From positions 29,628 through 93,627 of the forward strand of contig CADCCP010000013.1 in NCBI GenBank assembly GCA_902800005.1: a DNA stretch of 64,000 bases. Reading direction: 5' to 3'. Made by a program: the position numbers and the translations under genes. This document shows positions 1 to 8,999 of the stretch, piece after piece (the stretch's first letter is position 1; each line of letters starts with the position of its first letter). The DNA comes from an uncultured Ruminococcus sp. GTDB taxonomy: Bacteria > Bacillota > Clostridia > Oscillospirales > Acutalibacteraceae. The notes below the pieces were generated by a model. It was not told the origin of the DNA and made no database searches. It saw nothing but the letters and a program-made list of their open reading frames with translations.

Positions 1-1250
<1,250 letters not shown>

Positions 1251-1289
1251 TTATTATAACGTATTTTGATATTGAAATCAACGTGAATA

Positions 1290-1318
1290 TTGACAAAAAT
1301 AAGGCTGAATGTTATGAT
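1290..1318 (+). promoter_or_regulatory. Sigma-A-type promoter for a short transcript
   Basis: TTGACA at 1290-1295 and TATGAT at 1313-1318 are separated by 17 bases. A start near 1325 would give a transcript of about 155 nt ending at the terminator at 1451-1480. Confidence 0.6.
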
Positions 1319-1373
1319 AGAGCAAAATATTACACTGATAAAGTGAGGGGAGTTATGTTGGGGGAAAAGAAAG

Positions 1374-1433
1374 ATGATAAATATAGTTTTGTTGGGAACA
1401 ATGCTTATAGCCGTTTTTTCGGCTTTTCATTAA
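1374..1433 (+). CDS. Possible 19-residue hydrophobic peptide
   Basis: ATG at 1374 follows GGGGGAAAAG at a good distance and opens a 19-codon frame (MINIVLLGTMLIAVFSAFH) that is almost entirely hydrophobic, as a single membrane helix would be. A second overlapping frame, 1355-1468 (37 residues, charged, no recognisable family), starts after GAGGGG and ends inside the terminator hairpin. Both lie between a consensus promoter and a rho-independent terminator, so at least the transcription unit looks real. Whether it acts as RNA, as one of these peptides, or as an attenuated leader of the FHA/ABC gene cannot be decided here. Confidence 0.3.
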   Translation: MINIVLLGTMLIAVFSAFH

Positions 1434-1450
1434 AGACTTTACCGACTGAA

Positions 1451-1480
1451 AAAGCATATCAAAAATGATGTGCTTTTTTT
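1451..1480 (+). terminator. Rho-independent terminator of the short transcript
   Basis: An 11-bp stem (AAAGCATATCA with TGATGTGCTTT, one wobble pair), a four-base A loop and a run of T to 1480. It lies 12 bases before the putative start of the next gene, so it could attenuate that gene. Confidence 0.75.
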
Positions 1481-1492
1481 GGTATTGCAATT

Positions 1493-3640
1493 TTGGAGAA
1501 AATTTTTTATAATGATTACAGAAAATATCATGAAAGGTTATGTTGTGGGGTGAATGAGAAAGGTTATACACTCTATATCGTAGAGGGTGACTTGGTGCGA
1601 AAGTACAATACAGAGGAATTTCAGAAACGTGAAATTACCATAGGTTCTGCAAATACAGATATATTGACGGAGTCCAATACAATTTCAAAGGTGCATTTAA
1701 GGATAAATTTAAGGAATGATAAATTGTATTTTGCCGACACGGACAGCCGTGAGGGTTCTTTCATGTACAACAATACAGAATTTCAGAAACTCGAAAGCAT
1801 GAAGTTCTATAAAAAAGAGGGACAGGATACTGTTATCAGATTGGGAAATTCCGTGTTGGTGATAATTGCGGATAACAAGGGTGAAAGTGAGTATTTAAAG
1901 GCAAATATTGAAAAAGGTGTTGCCATAGGCAGAAACAGGGAAAGCGATATTGTCCTGAATCACTTGGGAATATCTCAAAGACACGCTGAAATCTTGCCTG
2001 CGGAAAAAGGCAACATCGATATGTTGTATGTTTACGGAAACGAGAGGACTTTTGTAAACGGTCGTGAAGTCGAGAATGAGCAGGTTCTCAGAAACTGCGA
2101 CTATATACAGATACTCAATTTTACCATGATATATTTCAACAGCTTTATAATTTATAAAAAGGTGTTTGACGGTGCAAACGTGGAATTGCACAATATCACA
2201 AAAAAGAGTATGTTCGGGAAAAAACTCCTTGATGATGTAAGTCTGAGAATAGACAGCAACGACTTTACAGCAGTAGTCGGCGGTGAAAATGCAGGCAGGT
2301 CTGATTTGATAAACGTGATAAAGGGTTTGGAGCATGAGATAAAAAAAGGTGATGTTTATTTCAACGGACTTGACTTGCTGAGCAATATAGATATGCTGAA
2401 AGAGGTAATAGGCTATGTGCCTAAAGAAAGTATACTTTTTGACAGTCTTACCCTTAAACAATGCATGAGATATGCTTTGAAACTCAAAGATTATGATGAA
2501 GTGCAGGACAAGGAGTTTGACAGGCATATCGACAGTGTGCTTGATACTCTGGGGATAATCGAGTATTCAAATATGCAGGTCGGAAGGCTTGAAGAAGATG
2601 TAAGAAAACGTGCAGATATTGCATTGGAGTTATTGGGAAATCCGAGTTTGATTATACTTGACGAGCCGAGTTTGAAGCTTGATGATGAAACGGAAAGAGG
2701 GCTTTTATATCTGTTGAGGGACATAGCAAGGCGGATGTCAAAGACGGTTATAATTTCGACAGAGAAAATAAAAAGATTGGAATTGTTTGATAAAATAATC
2801 TTCATGGGAACAGGCGGAAAAATATGTTTTTGCGGAACGCTTGACGAAGCAAAGATGTTTTTTGACACGGAGAGCGTGACGGAGATATTTAACATGATAA
2901 AAGAAAAGTCTGACTACTGGTCGGAGCAGTACAGAAATTACTTTACGTTCAATATAACTCCCCGTGAAAAGCACAAATCAAAATTAAAGCCGAGAGTGCA
3001 TAAAAGAAAGCAGTTTGCGATGTATCTGAAAAGAAATTTTGAACTGCTTTTCAAGGGAAAGGCATGGAAAGTTTTGTTAATGGTGATATTGCCTGCACTT
3101 TTCGGGGGAGTGACGTATTTTATCCCGTCCGATAAAGTACAATGGTTGTATGCATTAATGGCATTTTCGGGCGTGTTCATGGGACTTTTTAACTCGATTT
3201 CGGATATAAGCGGTGAGAGAGTAATATATAAACGTGAGTGCATGGGAAATTTAAAGATACCCGTGTATATGCTTGCAAAGTATGTTCCGCAAGTTATATA
3301 TGCGGTGTTACAATCACTTATCATGACAGCGGTAATGTCGGTAACAACGGGCTTTGCAGGTATGCAAAAATTTGTCATGCCTGATATATTTCTTGAAACG
3401 GCGGTAATAATGCTTGTATTGATAACTATGTCTGTATCTGTGGGACTGTTCGTATCGGCACTTGTCGGAAAGCCGTCACAGAATTTGCTTGGGTTTATCA
3501 TATCGGCAGTTTGTGAGATCGGCATTTTGTGGTTAATGCAGATACTGAAAGTAAATTTCTTTATACTGCTTGCAGTTATAGCTGTCATGGTAATATTGGA
3601 TATGATCGCATTGAAAAATCTTTCTCAAAGTGGGGAGTAA
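1493..3640 (+). CDS. FHA-domain / ABC-2 transporter fusion with degenerate ATPase
   Basis: A membrane protein of up to 715 residues. It has two N-terminal FHA-like regions: ~47-125 is divergent, and ~140-215 contains GRNRESDI and SQRHAE, typical phosphothreonine-binding loop residues. An ABC ATPase-like domain (~230-460) and an ABC-2 permease part with about six helices (~526-710) follow. Walker B is intact (LIILDEP, ~386-392). The Walker A place reads GGENAGRSD, with arginine for the essential lysine. The signature region reads VGRLEED instead of LSGGQ, and the H-loop histidine is a threonine (STEK). Substrate unknown. The only upstream in-frame start after a stop at 1466 is TTG at 1493, which has no clear ribosome site. 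GTG at 1550 (codon 20) is an alternative and keeps all domains. Confidence 0.85.
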   Translation: MEKIFYNDYRKYHERLCCGVNEKGYTLYIVEGDLVRKYNTEEFQKREITIGSANTDILTESNTISKVHLRINLRNDKLYFADTDSREGSFMYNNTEFQKLESMKFYKKEGQDTVIRLGNSVLVIIADNKGESEYLKANIEKGVAIGRNRESDIVLNHLGISQRHAEILPAEKGNIDMLYVYGNERTFVNGREVENEQVLRNCDYIQILNFTMIYFNSFIIYKKVFDGANVELHNITKKSMFGKKLLDDVSLRIDSNDFTAVVGGENAGRSDLINVIKGLEHEIKKGDVYFNGLDLLSNIDMLKEVIGYVPKESILFDSLTLKQCMRYALKLKDYDEVQDKEFDRHIDSVLDTLGIIEYSNMQVGRLEEDVRKRADIALELLGNPSLIILDEPSLKLDDETERGLLYLLRDIARRMSKTVIISTEKIKRLELFDKIIFMGTGGKICFCGTLDEAKMFFDTESVTEIFNMIKEKSDYWSEQYRNYFTFNITPREKHKSKLKPRVHKRKQFAMYLKRNFELLFKGKAWKVLLMVILPALFGGVTYFIPSDKVQWLYALMAFSGVFMGLFNSISDISGERVIYKRECMGNLKIPVYMLAKYVPQVIYAVLQSLIMTAVMSVTTGFAGMQKFVMPDIFLETAVIMLVLITMSVSVGLFVSALVGKPSQNLLGFIISAVCEIGILWLMQILKVNFFILLAVIAVMVILDMIALKNLSQSGE

Positions 3641-3644
3641 AAAA

Positions 3645-3675
3645 AACAGGGCAGAAATATCTGTCCTGTTTTTGT
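3645..3675. terminator. Bidirectional terminator between convergent genes
   Basis: The stem AACAGGGCAGA / TCTGTCCTGTT with a five-base loop is followed by T on the + strand. A-rich sequence at 3639-3646 gives the T run for the opposite strand, so it can serve both converging genes. Confidence 0.85.
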
Positions 3676-3678
3676 ATG

Positions 3679-4626
3679 CTATGCGTTTAAGAGAACGGGC
3701 TGAGGGGTGAAGTCTGTTTCTATTATTTTATCGGAGGATGACGGAGAATAACAGAAATTGTCTATATGGTCACCTGTAAAGAAGTATTCGGGCTGTGAGG
3801 GCTGGTAATTGTAGTCGAAAGTATCTATGATAATGAGTTTTATTTTCATGCGGCTGGGGATAATATTTTTGATGTAGACACTTGCCTGCTGACCTGCATA
3901 AATGCCCTCTTTCATTTCGGCAAGACCTGCCAGATTGGGGGCAAGTTCCACAAATGCACCGTAATCCTCAACGGAACGTATAATGCCTGCAACAGTTTCA
4001 CCTATTTTGAAGTTCTGAGCATTTTCCTCCCAAGTACCAAGCAGTTCCTTGTGGGTGAGGCTTATTCTGCCGTTGTCGATGGACTTTACAACAGCCCTTA
4101 TTTCCATGCCGACAGAAAATCTTTCACGAGGATGTTCTATTCTTGAAACGGATATGGAGTCGATGGGGATAAGGGAAACGATACCGCAGCCTATGTCTGC
4201 AAAAGCTCCGAAAGAGTCAAGATGTGTTATTTTCGCATCTATAACATCACCTGTTGTAAGGCGTGAGATGTACTCTCTCATGCACCTTTCCTGTGCAAGC
4301 CTTCTTGAAAGTATGGCGACGGTCTTTCCGAATTCATCTTTTTTGAAGCCCGTTATGATAAAGCATACAGGGCGGTTTACTCTTGAGATCACGGCAATAT
4401 CCCTTACAGTACCCTCACGGATACCTATTGCACCTTCGTCACGAGGAATTATGCCTTTCATTGAGCCAAGCTCGACAATGAGGTTATGTGAAGAGTCGCA
4501 TACAACAGCCCTTGCTTCCAAGATCTTCCCGTCATGGTAAGCGTCGGTGAGCTGTGCGGGTGACTGCAAAGAGGAGAGGTTCTCCAAAGTGTTGATAAGT
4601 CTGCCTTCAGGATAATATCCTGTCAT
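3679..4626 (-). CDS. S1 RNA-binding domain protein (ribosomal protein S1-like)
   Basis: A 315-residue cytoplasmic RNA-binding protein built of S1 (OB-fold) repeats. A first, weaker repeat spans ~33-100. A clear one spans ~124-190 (GDVIDAKITHLDSFGAFADIG), and a third ~208-268 (GETVAGIIRSVEDYGAFVEL). It is shorter than the four- to six-repeat ribosomal protein S1 and ends in an acidic, disordered-looking tail. It probably binds mRNA or ribosomes as S1 homologues of Clostridia do. Its exact role is not shown by context, since it is a single gene. ATG 4626 has GAAAGGA upstream, with a four-codon out-of-frame mini-ORF (M-N-A-K) overlapping the start. Confidence 0.85.
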   Translation of the reverse strand: MTGYYPEGRLINTLENLSSLQSPAQLTDAYHDGKILEARAVVCDSSHNLIVELGSMKGIIPRDEGAIGIREGTVRDIAVISRVNRPVCFIITGFKKDEFGKTVAILSRRLAQERCMREYISRLTTGDVIDAKITHLDSFGAFADIGCGIVSLIPIDSISVSRIEHPRERFSVGMEIRAVVKSIDNGRISLTHKELLGTWEENAQNFKIGETVAGIIRSVEDYGAFVELAPNLAGLAEMKEGIYAGQQASVYIKNIIPSRMKIKLIIIDTFDYNYQPSQPEYFFTGDHIDNFCYSPSSSDKIIETDFTPQPVLLNA

Positions 4627-4705
4627 TTTGCGTTCATTCCTTTCTTCATTATGCTTTTCTCAACATCTATATGAAATAAAAATTTCTTTTATTACACTTC
4701 CCGAC

Positions 4706-4734
4706 TTGAAATATTTTGATATGTATTGTAAAAT
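4706..4734 (+). promoter_or_regulatory. Putative promoter with long leader for the thioredoxin-like gene
   Basis: TTGAAA at 4706 and TAAAAT at 4729 with 17 bases between. The ~110-nt leader contains two small hairpins: ATGCA/TGCAT near 4744-4756, and AACATTTT/AAAATGTT near 4782-4810. No known riboswitch was recognised. Confidence 0.45.
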
Positions 4735-4850
4735 GATGAATAAATGCAAAGTGCATTGATCGTGTTGAGGTAAGGATATATTAACATTTTGTAATGGAGA
4801 AAAATGTTGATTAAAGGGTTAAAAAAATTTAATTTTAAGGAGAAAAAGAA

Positions 4851-5171
4851 ATGAAAGATGACATTATAAAAGCAGATTCGTATGATTTTGACCGTCGGAT
4901 AGAGAATGGTATAAAGCTTGTATTTTTCTATGAGGAGTTCAATGCACACTGCAAGGCACTTGAACAGGTACTTGAAGAAGTGGCAGATGTTTATTATGAT
5001 TATGCAAGGGTGATAGCAATAGATGTGGAGCAGTCGTCCGATGTAGCGGACGTTTTTGCAGTTGATACCCTTCCGAGTGTGATAATATTCAAAGACGGGA
5101 ATATTATGGCAAGGATAGAGGGAGTGAATCCCCCGACGGTCTATGAAAATGCGATAGAGGATATAATGTAA
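4851..5171 (+). CDS. Thioredoxin-fold protein with a single active-site cysteine
   Basis: A 106-residue protein of thioredoxin length and pattern: a beta strand KLVFFY, the active-site position FNAHCK, and the cis-proline loop TLPSV (P75). The usual WCGPCK motif is replaced: only the second cysteine (C34) is present and the tryptophan and first cysteine are gone. An ordinary dithiol oxidoreductase cycle is therefore not possible. A monothiol, binding or scaffold role is inferred. AAGGAG lies ten bases before the ATG. Monocistronic, with a strong terminator directly after the stop. Confidence 0.8.
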   Translation: MKDDIIKADSYDFDRRIENGIKLVFFYEEFNAHCKALEQVLEEVADVYYDYARVIAIDVEQSSDVADVFAVDTLPSVIIFKDGNIMARIEGVNPPTVYENAIEDIM

Positions 5172-5174
5172 AAA

Positions 5175-5212
5175 AGACTGCACGGTGAAATATCGTGCAG
5201 TCTGATTTTTTT
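5175..5212 (+). terminator. Strong rho-independent terminator
   Basis: A perfect 10-bp stem AGACTGCACG / CGTGCAGTCT with a nine-base loop, then a run of T at 5206-5212. It overlaps the end of the convergent flavodoxin gene. Confidence 0.92.
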
Positions 5213-5684
5213 AGAATTTGTCGGCAAATGCTTTCAATTGGTCAAAATCAAGTTTACCGTTGAGGAGCTCTCCCTCCGTCACATATGCGTTGGGAACGAG
5301 TTTCTGTAAAGTTTCGGCAGCCTTTCCGAAGCGACTTCCGCCTGAAGTGGCAAAGAGGATTATTTTTTTACCTGAGAAGTCATAGCTTTCAAGGAAGGTA
5401 TTTATAATAGTGGGGGCGATGTACCACCATATCGGGAAGCCCAGAAAAATCGTGTCATATACAGAGATATTTGCATTCATGTCTGCAAGCTGAGGACGGG
5501 AAGCATTATCCTTCATCTCAACGGAAGAACGGCTTTTAGGGTTCTGCCAGTCAAGGTCGGCACTTGTGTAGGGAATTTTGGGTTTTATCTCATAGATATT
5601 TGCCCCTGCGGCATTGGCAAGAGCTTTTGCAGCATTTGCCGTAACGCCTGTTGCGGAAAAATAAGCAACCAACTTCTTATTCAT
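5211..5684 (-). CDS. Flavodoxin
   Basis: A 157-residue FMN-binding electron carrier or flavodoxin-type quinone/NADPH-linked reductase. The phosphate-binding loop YFSATGVTANAA lies at ~8-19, the PIWWY flavin-stacking segment at ~85, and the second FMN loop ATSGGSRFG at ~115. It belongs to the short-chain flavodoxin type (flavodoxin_4-like). An in-frame extension reaches 5774, but ATG 5684 has GAAAGGAAATG upstream and starts right before the conserved first strand. The extension runs through the heptamer repeat and is not coding. In an anaerobe it may replace ferredoxin. Partner unknown. Confidence 0.92.
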   Translation of the reverse strand: MNKKLVAYFSATGVTANAAKALANAAGANIYEIKPKIPYTSADLDWQNPKSRSSVEMKDNASRPQLADMNANISVYDTIFLGFPIWWYIAPTIINTFLESYDFSGKKIILFATSGGSRFGKAAETLQKLVPNAYVTEGELLNGKLDFDQLKAFADKF

Positions 5685-5707
5685 AAAAACATCATTTCCT
5701 TTCAAAT

Positions 5708-5799
5708 AGAGTTGAGAGTGGAGCAGGTTCGGACTCGTATCTCTTGTGCAGGGCGGAAATTTTAAAAACTCCACTCTTCACTCTCCAAACTCCACTCTT
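5708..5799. repeat. Inverted heptamer-repeat element, GGAGAGT family
   Basis: The left arm at 5708-5724 consists of GAGAGT-type heptamers (AGAGTTG, AGAGTGG). The right arm at 5768-5799 consists of the reverse complement type (ACTCCAC, TCTTCAC, TCTCCAA, ACTCCAC). A 43-base core lies between. The end of the core (GGCGGA ... TAAAA before ACTCCACTC) resembles the core end of the element at 46679-46873. Confidence 0.75.
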
Positions 5800-5804
5800 T
5801 TTAT

Positions 5805-6926
5805 TTATCTGTGGCGACCGCCGCCGCCACCGCCGCTTCTGCCACCGCCTCTGTGACCGCCGCCACCGCCGCTGTGATGACTGCCACCGCTGCTGCTTGA
5901 CTGTATACGCACTTTTGAAACGTGTGTACCGAGAAACATATCGACTTTATTATTGACAAAAGTCTTGTTGCTTGAAGTGTAAACGGAAGCACTGACAGGT
6001 GTCTTGAATTTGTACGAGCTTTTGACAACGAAGAACATTATTAATGCGGTGAGAAAGCCCACAGCGACTGCCACAAGCGATACACCTTTCCAATGTTTGA
6101 ACGGACGGGGCATAGTTTCGGATTCGATTATCTGACCGTTGAGAACATAAATATATTTGTTCGTATCAGAGTTATAATAATATACATCATTTTCGGGACC
6201 GAGATTTTTATAATATTCAAGCTGTTCGCAAAAAACTTTCAGACCGGCATATATATCTCTGAAATAAATCTCTTTACCGCTTGGGGGGAATTTGGTATGC
6301 ACTTGTGCAAGTATCTTGTCAAGCCTGCTGTCAAGTGTATCGTCCTCGCCGTACATTCCCGAATAATACAGAAACGGCTCACGATAGGAATACATATCAT
6401 CATAAGCGTTATAATATCCGTCAAGGTCAACATAGAAAAATACAGTACCTGTTTTTGGGGACTGACCGAATATAACTTTTGCTCCCATTTCCGTAAAATT
6501 ATTGGTAGCTTTATCTGTACGGCTTTTTCCGCCCGTGTAGACTGCAAGATTAAAGCCTATCTTCTTTGAAGTTTCTTTCAGCAAAGATATGATCTGCTGT
6601 TTTTCGCTTTCCGTAAACCTCTCTGACTCGTCACAATAATAAACCGTTTCATCAAGATAGTAGTCATTTTTATAGAAAGTTTTTTCATCATCAATGGTTT
6701 GTCCGTACTCTACCCAAATCCCCGAATGACTGTCATAATATTCATCATTGTAATAATTATTATCGTAATACTCGTCATCGTAATATTCGTCATCGTAATA
6801 TTCGTCATCGTAATATTCATCTTCAGTGTATACGTCTGTATCGGGGACGTTTTCCGCAAAAACCGTGATATTGCCGAATATCAGCGTTAATGCAAGCAAG
6901 GCAGTAATAAAAAATCTTTTTTTCAT
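5805..6926 (-). CDS. TPM-domain membrane protein with acidic-tyrosine repeats and Gly-rich tail
   Basis: A 373-residue exported membrane protein of the TPM/YgcG type. It has a signal peptide (1-24), then a low-complexity stretch of repeated DDEYY (~35-64). A TPM-like domain (~85-255) is predicted extracellular. One helix follows (~282-304, VSLVAVAVGFLTALIMFFVV), then a cytoplasmic basic part ending in a Gly/His/Arg tail like that of many TPM proteins. TPM domains are linked to cell-envelope stress and photosystem assembly elsewhere; the biochemical role is unsettled. The start overlaps the stop of the zinc-ribbon gene by ATGA, so the two are translationally coupled and probably act together. 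Confidence 0.8.
   Translation of the reverse strand: MKKRFFITALLALTLIFGNITVFAENVPDTDVYTEDEYYDDEYYDDEYYDDEYYDNNYYNDEYYDSHSGIWVEYGQTIDDEKTFYKNDYYLDETVYYCDESERFTESEKQQIISLLKETSKKIGFNLAVYTGGKSRTDKATNNFTEMGAKVIFGQSPKTGTVFFYVDLDGYYNAYDDMYSYREPFLYYSGMYGEDDTLDSRLDKILAQVHTKFPPSGKEIYFRDIYAGLKVFCEQLEYYKNLGPENDVYYYNSDTNKYIYVLNGQIIESETMPRPFKHWKGVSLVAVAVGFLTALIMFFVVKSSYKFKTPVSASVYTSSNKTFVNNKVDMFLGTHVSKVRIQSSSSGGSHHSGGGGGHRGGGRSGGGGGGRHR
6764..6823. repeat. 15-bp in-frame tandem repeat coding DDEYY
   Basis: Four consecutive 15-base units of CGTAATATTCGTCAT type (the first and last differ at one to three bases), with further decayed copies to the left. Each unit encodes one pentapeptide of the TPM protein, so copy-number change would not shift the frame. 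Confidence 0.85.
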
Positions 6927-8029
6927 CTGAAAAGGTACCCCCCTCCGAATATCAGGGCTGCGGCGGCAAGACCTGCCAAAATACAGCCTATCAAGAGTTT
7001 TTTCGTGGAGATAGGGAGTTCACCTGCAATTTTGCCTGTCTGACCGTTTATTGCATATTCCCACATCTTGCCGTCATAGCTGAACGTCATAAACCACACC
7101 GGCAAAAGCATATATCTCCAACTGAGTGTGTTTATTTTGTCTTTCTGATGTCTGCTTTTGACGGCTTGGTAATGTATAGTTCCGTCTGCAACAGTCTTGT
7201 TGTTGGCAAACATTCTTTCCTTTATTCTCGGAAGCATACGCTCTTTATCAACATCATACTTGTCTGCAAAAAATCCGCTGAGATATGCCATGTTAAAAGG
7301 TTTTGCCTGTTTGTAGTCGAAAGGCTCTATGGATTCCATTAAGGCATCTTCTATTTTCTTTGAGCCGTCGGCAGGTATGCCCTCATAGTTTACTGTTATA
7401 TCTCTTTCAACTTTATATCTGCTTGTTTCGGTATAGCGGTATTCTCCGCTTGTCCAGCGGCGGTAGTTTTCGCAGTAGGCTTCTACATGGGAAGATGTCG
7501 AAGAATTTGCTACCCAGAACGGCACATACAAGCCTGTAAGTTTTTCTATCTGCATGGCAGAGGTGAGGTCTTTCGGTGCAAACAGCTTTCCTTTTGCCCA
7601 AGTTTTGAATATATCAACGGCTTTGTTACGGTCAAGTGTGAACGGCAGCACCATAGAAGGCTTATACTGACCGTCAACACGTCCTTTAAGGATAACGGGA
7701 TTGTGGCAGTAATAGCAGAATGAAGCAGCCGTATTTTCATCGCTGACGATCTCCGCCCCGCAGCTCGGACATGAGTACAGTTTTGCTTCTTCTTCAAATG
7801 CCGCACGTTCATCCAGTTCTTCCTGAGATATTTCTCCCTCAGGCGGAATATGGTCAGCACCCTGATAGTATTCGTCATATATCTCCTGTTGTTTTTCCAT
7901 ATAGTCGTTGACCTGCTGTTCCGTAAACTCGCCTTTACAGTATTCACAGGTGAATTTCTGTACGTCAGGCGAGAATTTCAGGTCGGCGTTACAGTTCGGA
8001 CAGTGAAATTGTTTAGCCGAGTTGCCCAT
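6923..8029 (-). CDS. Double zinc-ribbon membrane protein
   Basis: A 368-residue protein with two zinc ribbons at the N terminus: CPNC...CEYC at ~10-30 and CPSC...CYYC at ~76-96. A central beta-rich domain of unknown function follows, and one helix lies at the extreme C terminus (~343-362, LLIGCILAGLAAAALIFGGG). Proteins of this kind are often annotated as TFIIB-type zinc-ribbon proteins and occur next to TPM proteins, as here. ATG 8029 has GGAGGAG at ideal distance; an upstream in-frame extension lacks one. First gene of a two-gene operon with its own promoter. Confidence 0.82.
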   Translation of the reverse strand: MGNSAKQFHCPNCNADLKFSPDVQKFTCEYCKGEFTEQQVNDYMEKQQEIYDEYYQGADHIPPEGEISQEELDERAAFEEEAKLYSCPSCGAEIVSDENTAASFCYYCHNPVILKGRVDGQYKPSMVLPFTLDRNKAVDIFKTWAKGKLFAPKDLTSAMQIEKLTGLYVPFWVANSSTSSHVEAYCENYRRWTSGEYRYTETSRYKVERDITVNYEGIPADGSKKIEDALMESIEPFDYKQAKPFNMAYLSGFFADKYDVDKERMLPRIKERMFANNKTVADGTIHYQAVKSRHQKDKINTLSWRYMLLPVWFMTFSYDGKMWEYAINGQTGKIAGELPISTKKLLIGCILAGLAAAALIFGGGYLFR

Positions 8030-8061
8030 AAAAACACTCCTCCATTGATCTTTATAACTCA

Positions 8062-8091
8062 ATGATACTACAAATATACATATATTGTCAA
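8062..8091 (-). promoter_or_regulatory. Promoter of the zinc-ribbon/TPM operon
   Basis: On the minus strand TTGACA (8086-8091) and TATCAT (8062-8067) are separated by 18 bases, in the 80-base gap after comF. Confidence 0.6.
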
Positions 8092-8109
8092 TCGCAAAAA
8101 ATCTGTTTT

Positions 8110-8763
8110 TTATACAGCACCTGCAACAGCTATCGTCATACATATGATATTTCCCGCACCGCTCTCTTTCAGCACTTTACAACATTCTGCAAGTGTATTT
8201 CCCGTTGTGACAATGTCATCTATCAGAAGAATATCTTTATCTCTGATAAGGTCTTTGTTCACAGGCTTATAAATGCCTTTTACATTCTGTACTCTCTCGG
8301 AAAAACTCAGATCATGCTGATTTTTATTTTGACGTATTTTCTCCAGCAAGGGTTTTACAGGCTTGCCGAGTTGTTCTCCGACATATTCCGCAACAAGTGC
8401 CGATTGATTGAAACCACGTTCATTTTTGCGTATTTTCGACAGCGGAACAAATGTTATCAGATCAAACTTATCGATAATAGCTTCATGTTCTGTCACTTGA
8501 CAAATGGCTTTTGCATAGCTTCGGGCATTGAAGGAACTGCCGTGAAATTTGAAGTCGATGATAGAGTTTCGCACAGCAGCTTCATAGGCAAAGGGTGCAA
8601 TGCAAAGAATACCTACAGGTGTCATCATCTTTTTCGGCTCTTTCGGGAAATTCCTCAAACATTCTTCACATTCGGTCAAGCCCGATCTGATGATTTTTCG
8701 GCAGTACGGGCATTGATGGGGAAAGAAGCATGACAGTGCAAATTCAAAAAAATTACTTTTCAT
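8110..8763 (-). CDS. comF: ComF family phosphoribosyltransferase-like protein
   Basis: A 217-residue cytoplasmic protein. An N-terminal four-cysteine zinc site (CPYC ... CEEC, ~18-35) is followed by a type I PRTase fold with the PRPP loop DILLIDDIVTTGNT at ~175-188. ComF homologues support DNA uptake in competent bacteria, in part by binding helicase ComFA. No comFA or other competence gene is next to it here, so the role in this organism is inferred from the family only. AGGAGG lies upstream of ATG 8763. Length is normal for the family. Confidence 0.93.
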   Translation of the reverse strand: MKSNFFEFALSCFFPHQCPYCRKIIRSGLTECEECLRNFPKEPKKMMTPVGILCIAPFAYEAAVRNSIIDFKFHGSSFNARSYAKAICQVTEHEAIIDKFDLITFVPLSKIRKNERGFNQSALVAEYVGEQLGKPVKPLLEKIRQNKNQHDLSFSERVQNVKGIYKPVNKDLIRDKDILLIDDIVTTGNTLAECCKVLKESGAGNIICMTIAVAGAV

Positions 8764-8927
8764 TTGATTTCCTCCTGTTTAAAAATTTTGAAGTCGTCTG
8801 TATCGAGAAATTCCGCAAGCGTTATTCCAAAAACATTCAAAAATATATTTCCGTATTTGATATGAAATTTTCGGACAAAGCATGGTCTTTATTTCGTCCT
8901 TTGATGCGTATTAAAAAATAAAAATTG

Positions 8928-8956
8928 TTGATATTTATTGTAACTTGTTGTATAAT
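8928..8956 (+). promoter_or_regulatory. Promoter of the four-gene membrane-protein operon
   Basis: TTGATA (8928-8933), 17 bases, TATAAT (8951-8956). The first gene starts 44 bases further at 9000. Confidence 0.7.
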
Positions 8957-8999
8957 TTTAAAGAGATGTAAAATTTTGTTGAAAGGCGGTCATTTTTGT

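Noticed and set aside
1895..3588. Long frames antisense to the FHA/ABC gene
   Set aside because: They have no ribosome sites or domains, while the + strand protein has clear FHA, Walker B and membrane segments.
5684..5774. Extended N terminus for the flavodoxin
   Set aside because: The extension crosses the heptamer arm. The conserved fold and a good ribosome site begin at 5684.
5801..6028. Ala/Val-rich short minus-strand frame at the TPM gene end
   Set aside because: Out-of-frame reading of the glycine-rich tail codons.
8062..8733. 223-residue + strand frame over comF
   Set aside because: It is antisense to comF, which has the PRPP loop and zinc cysteines. No family pattern in the + frame.
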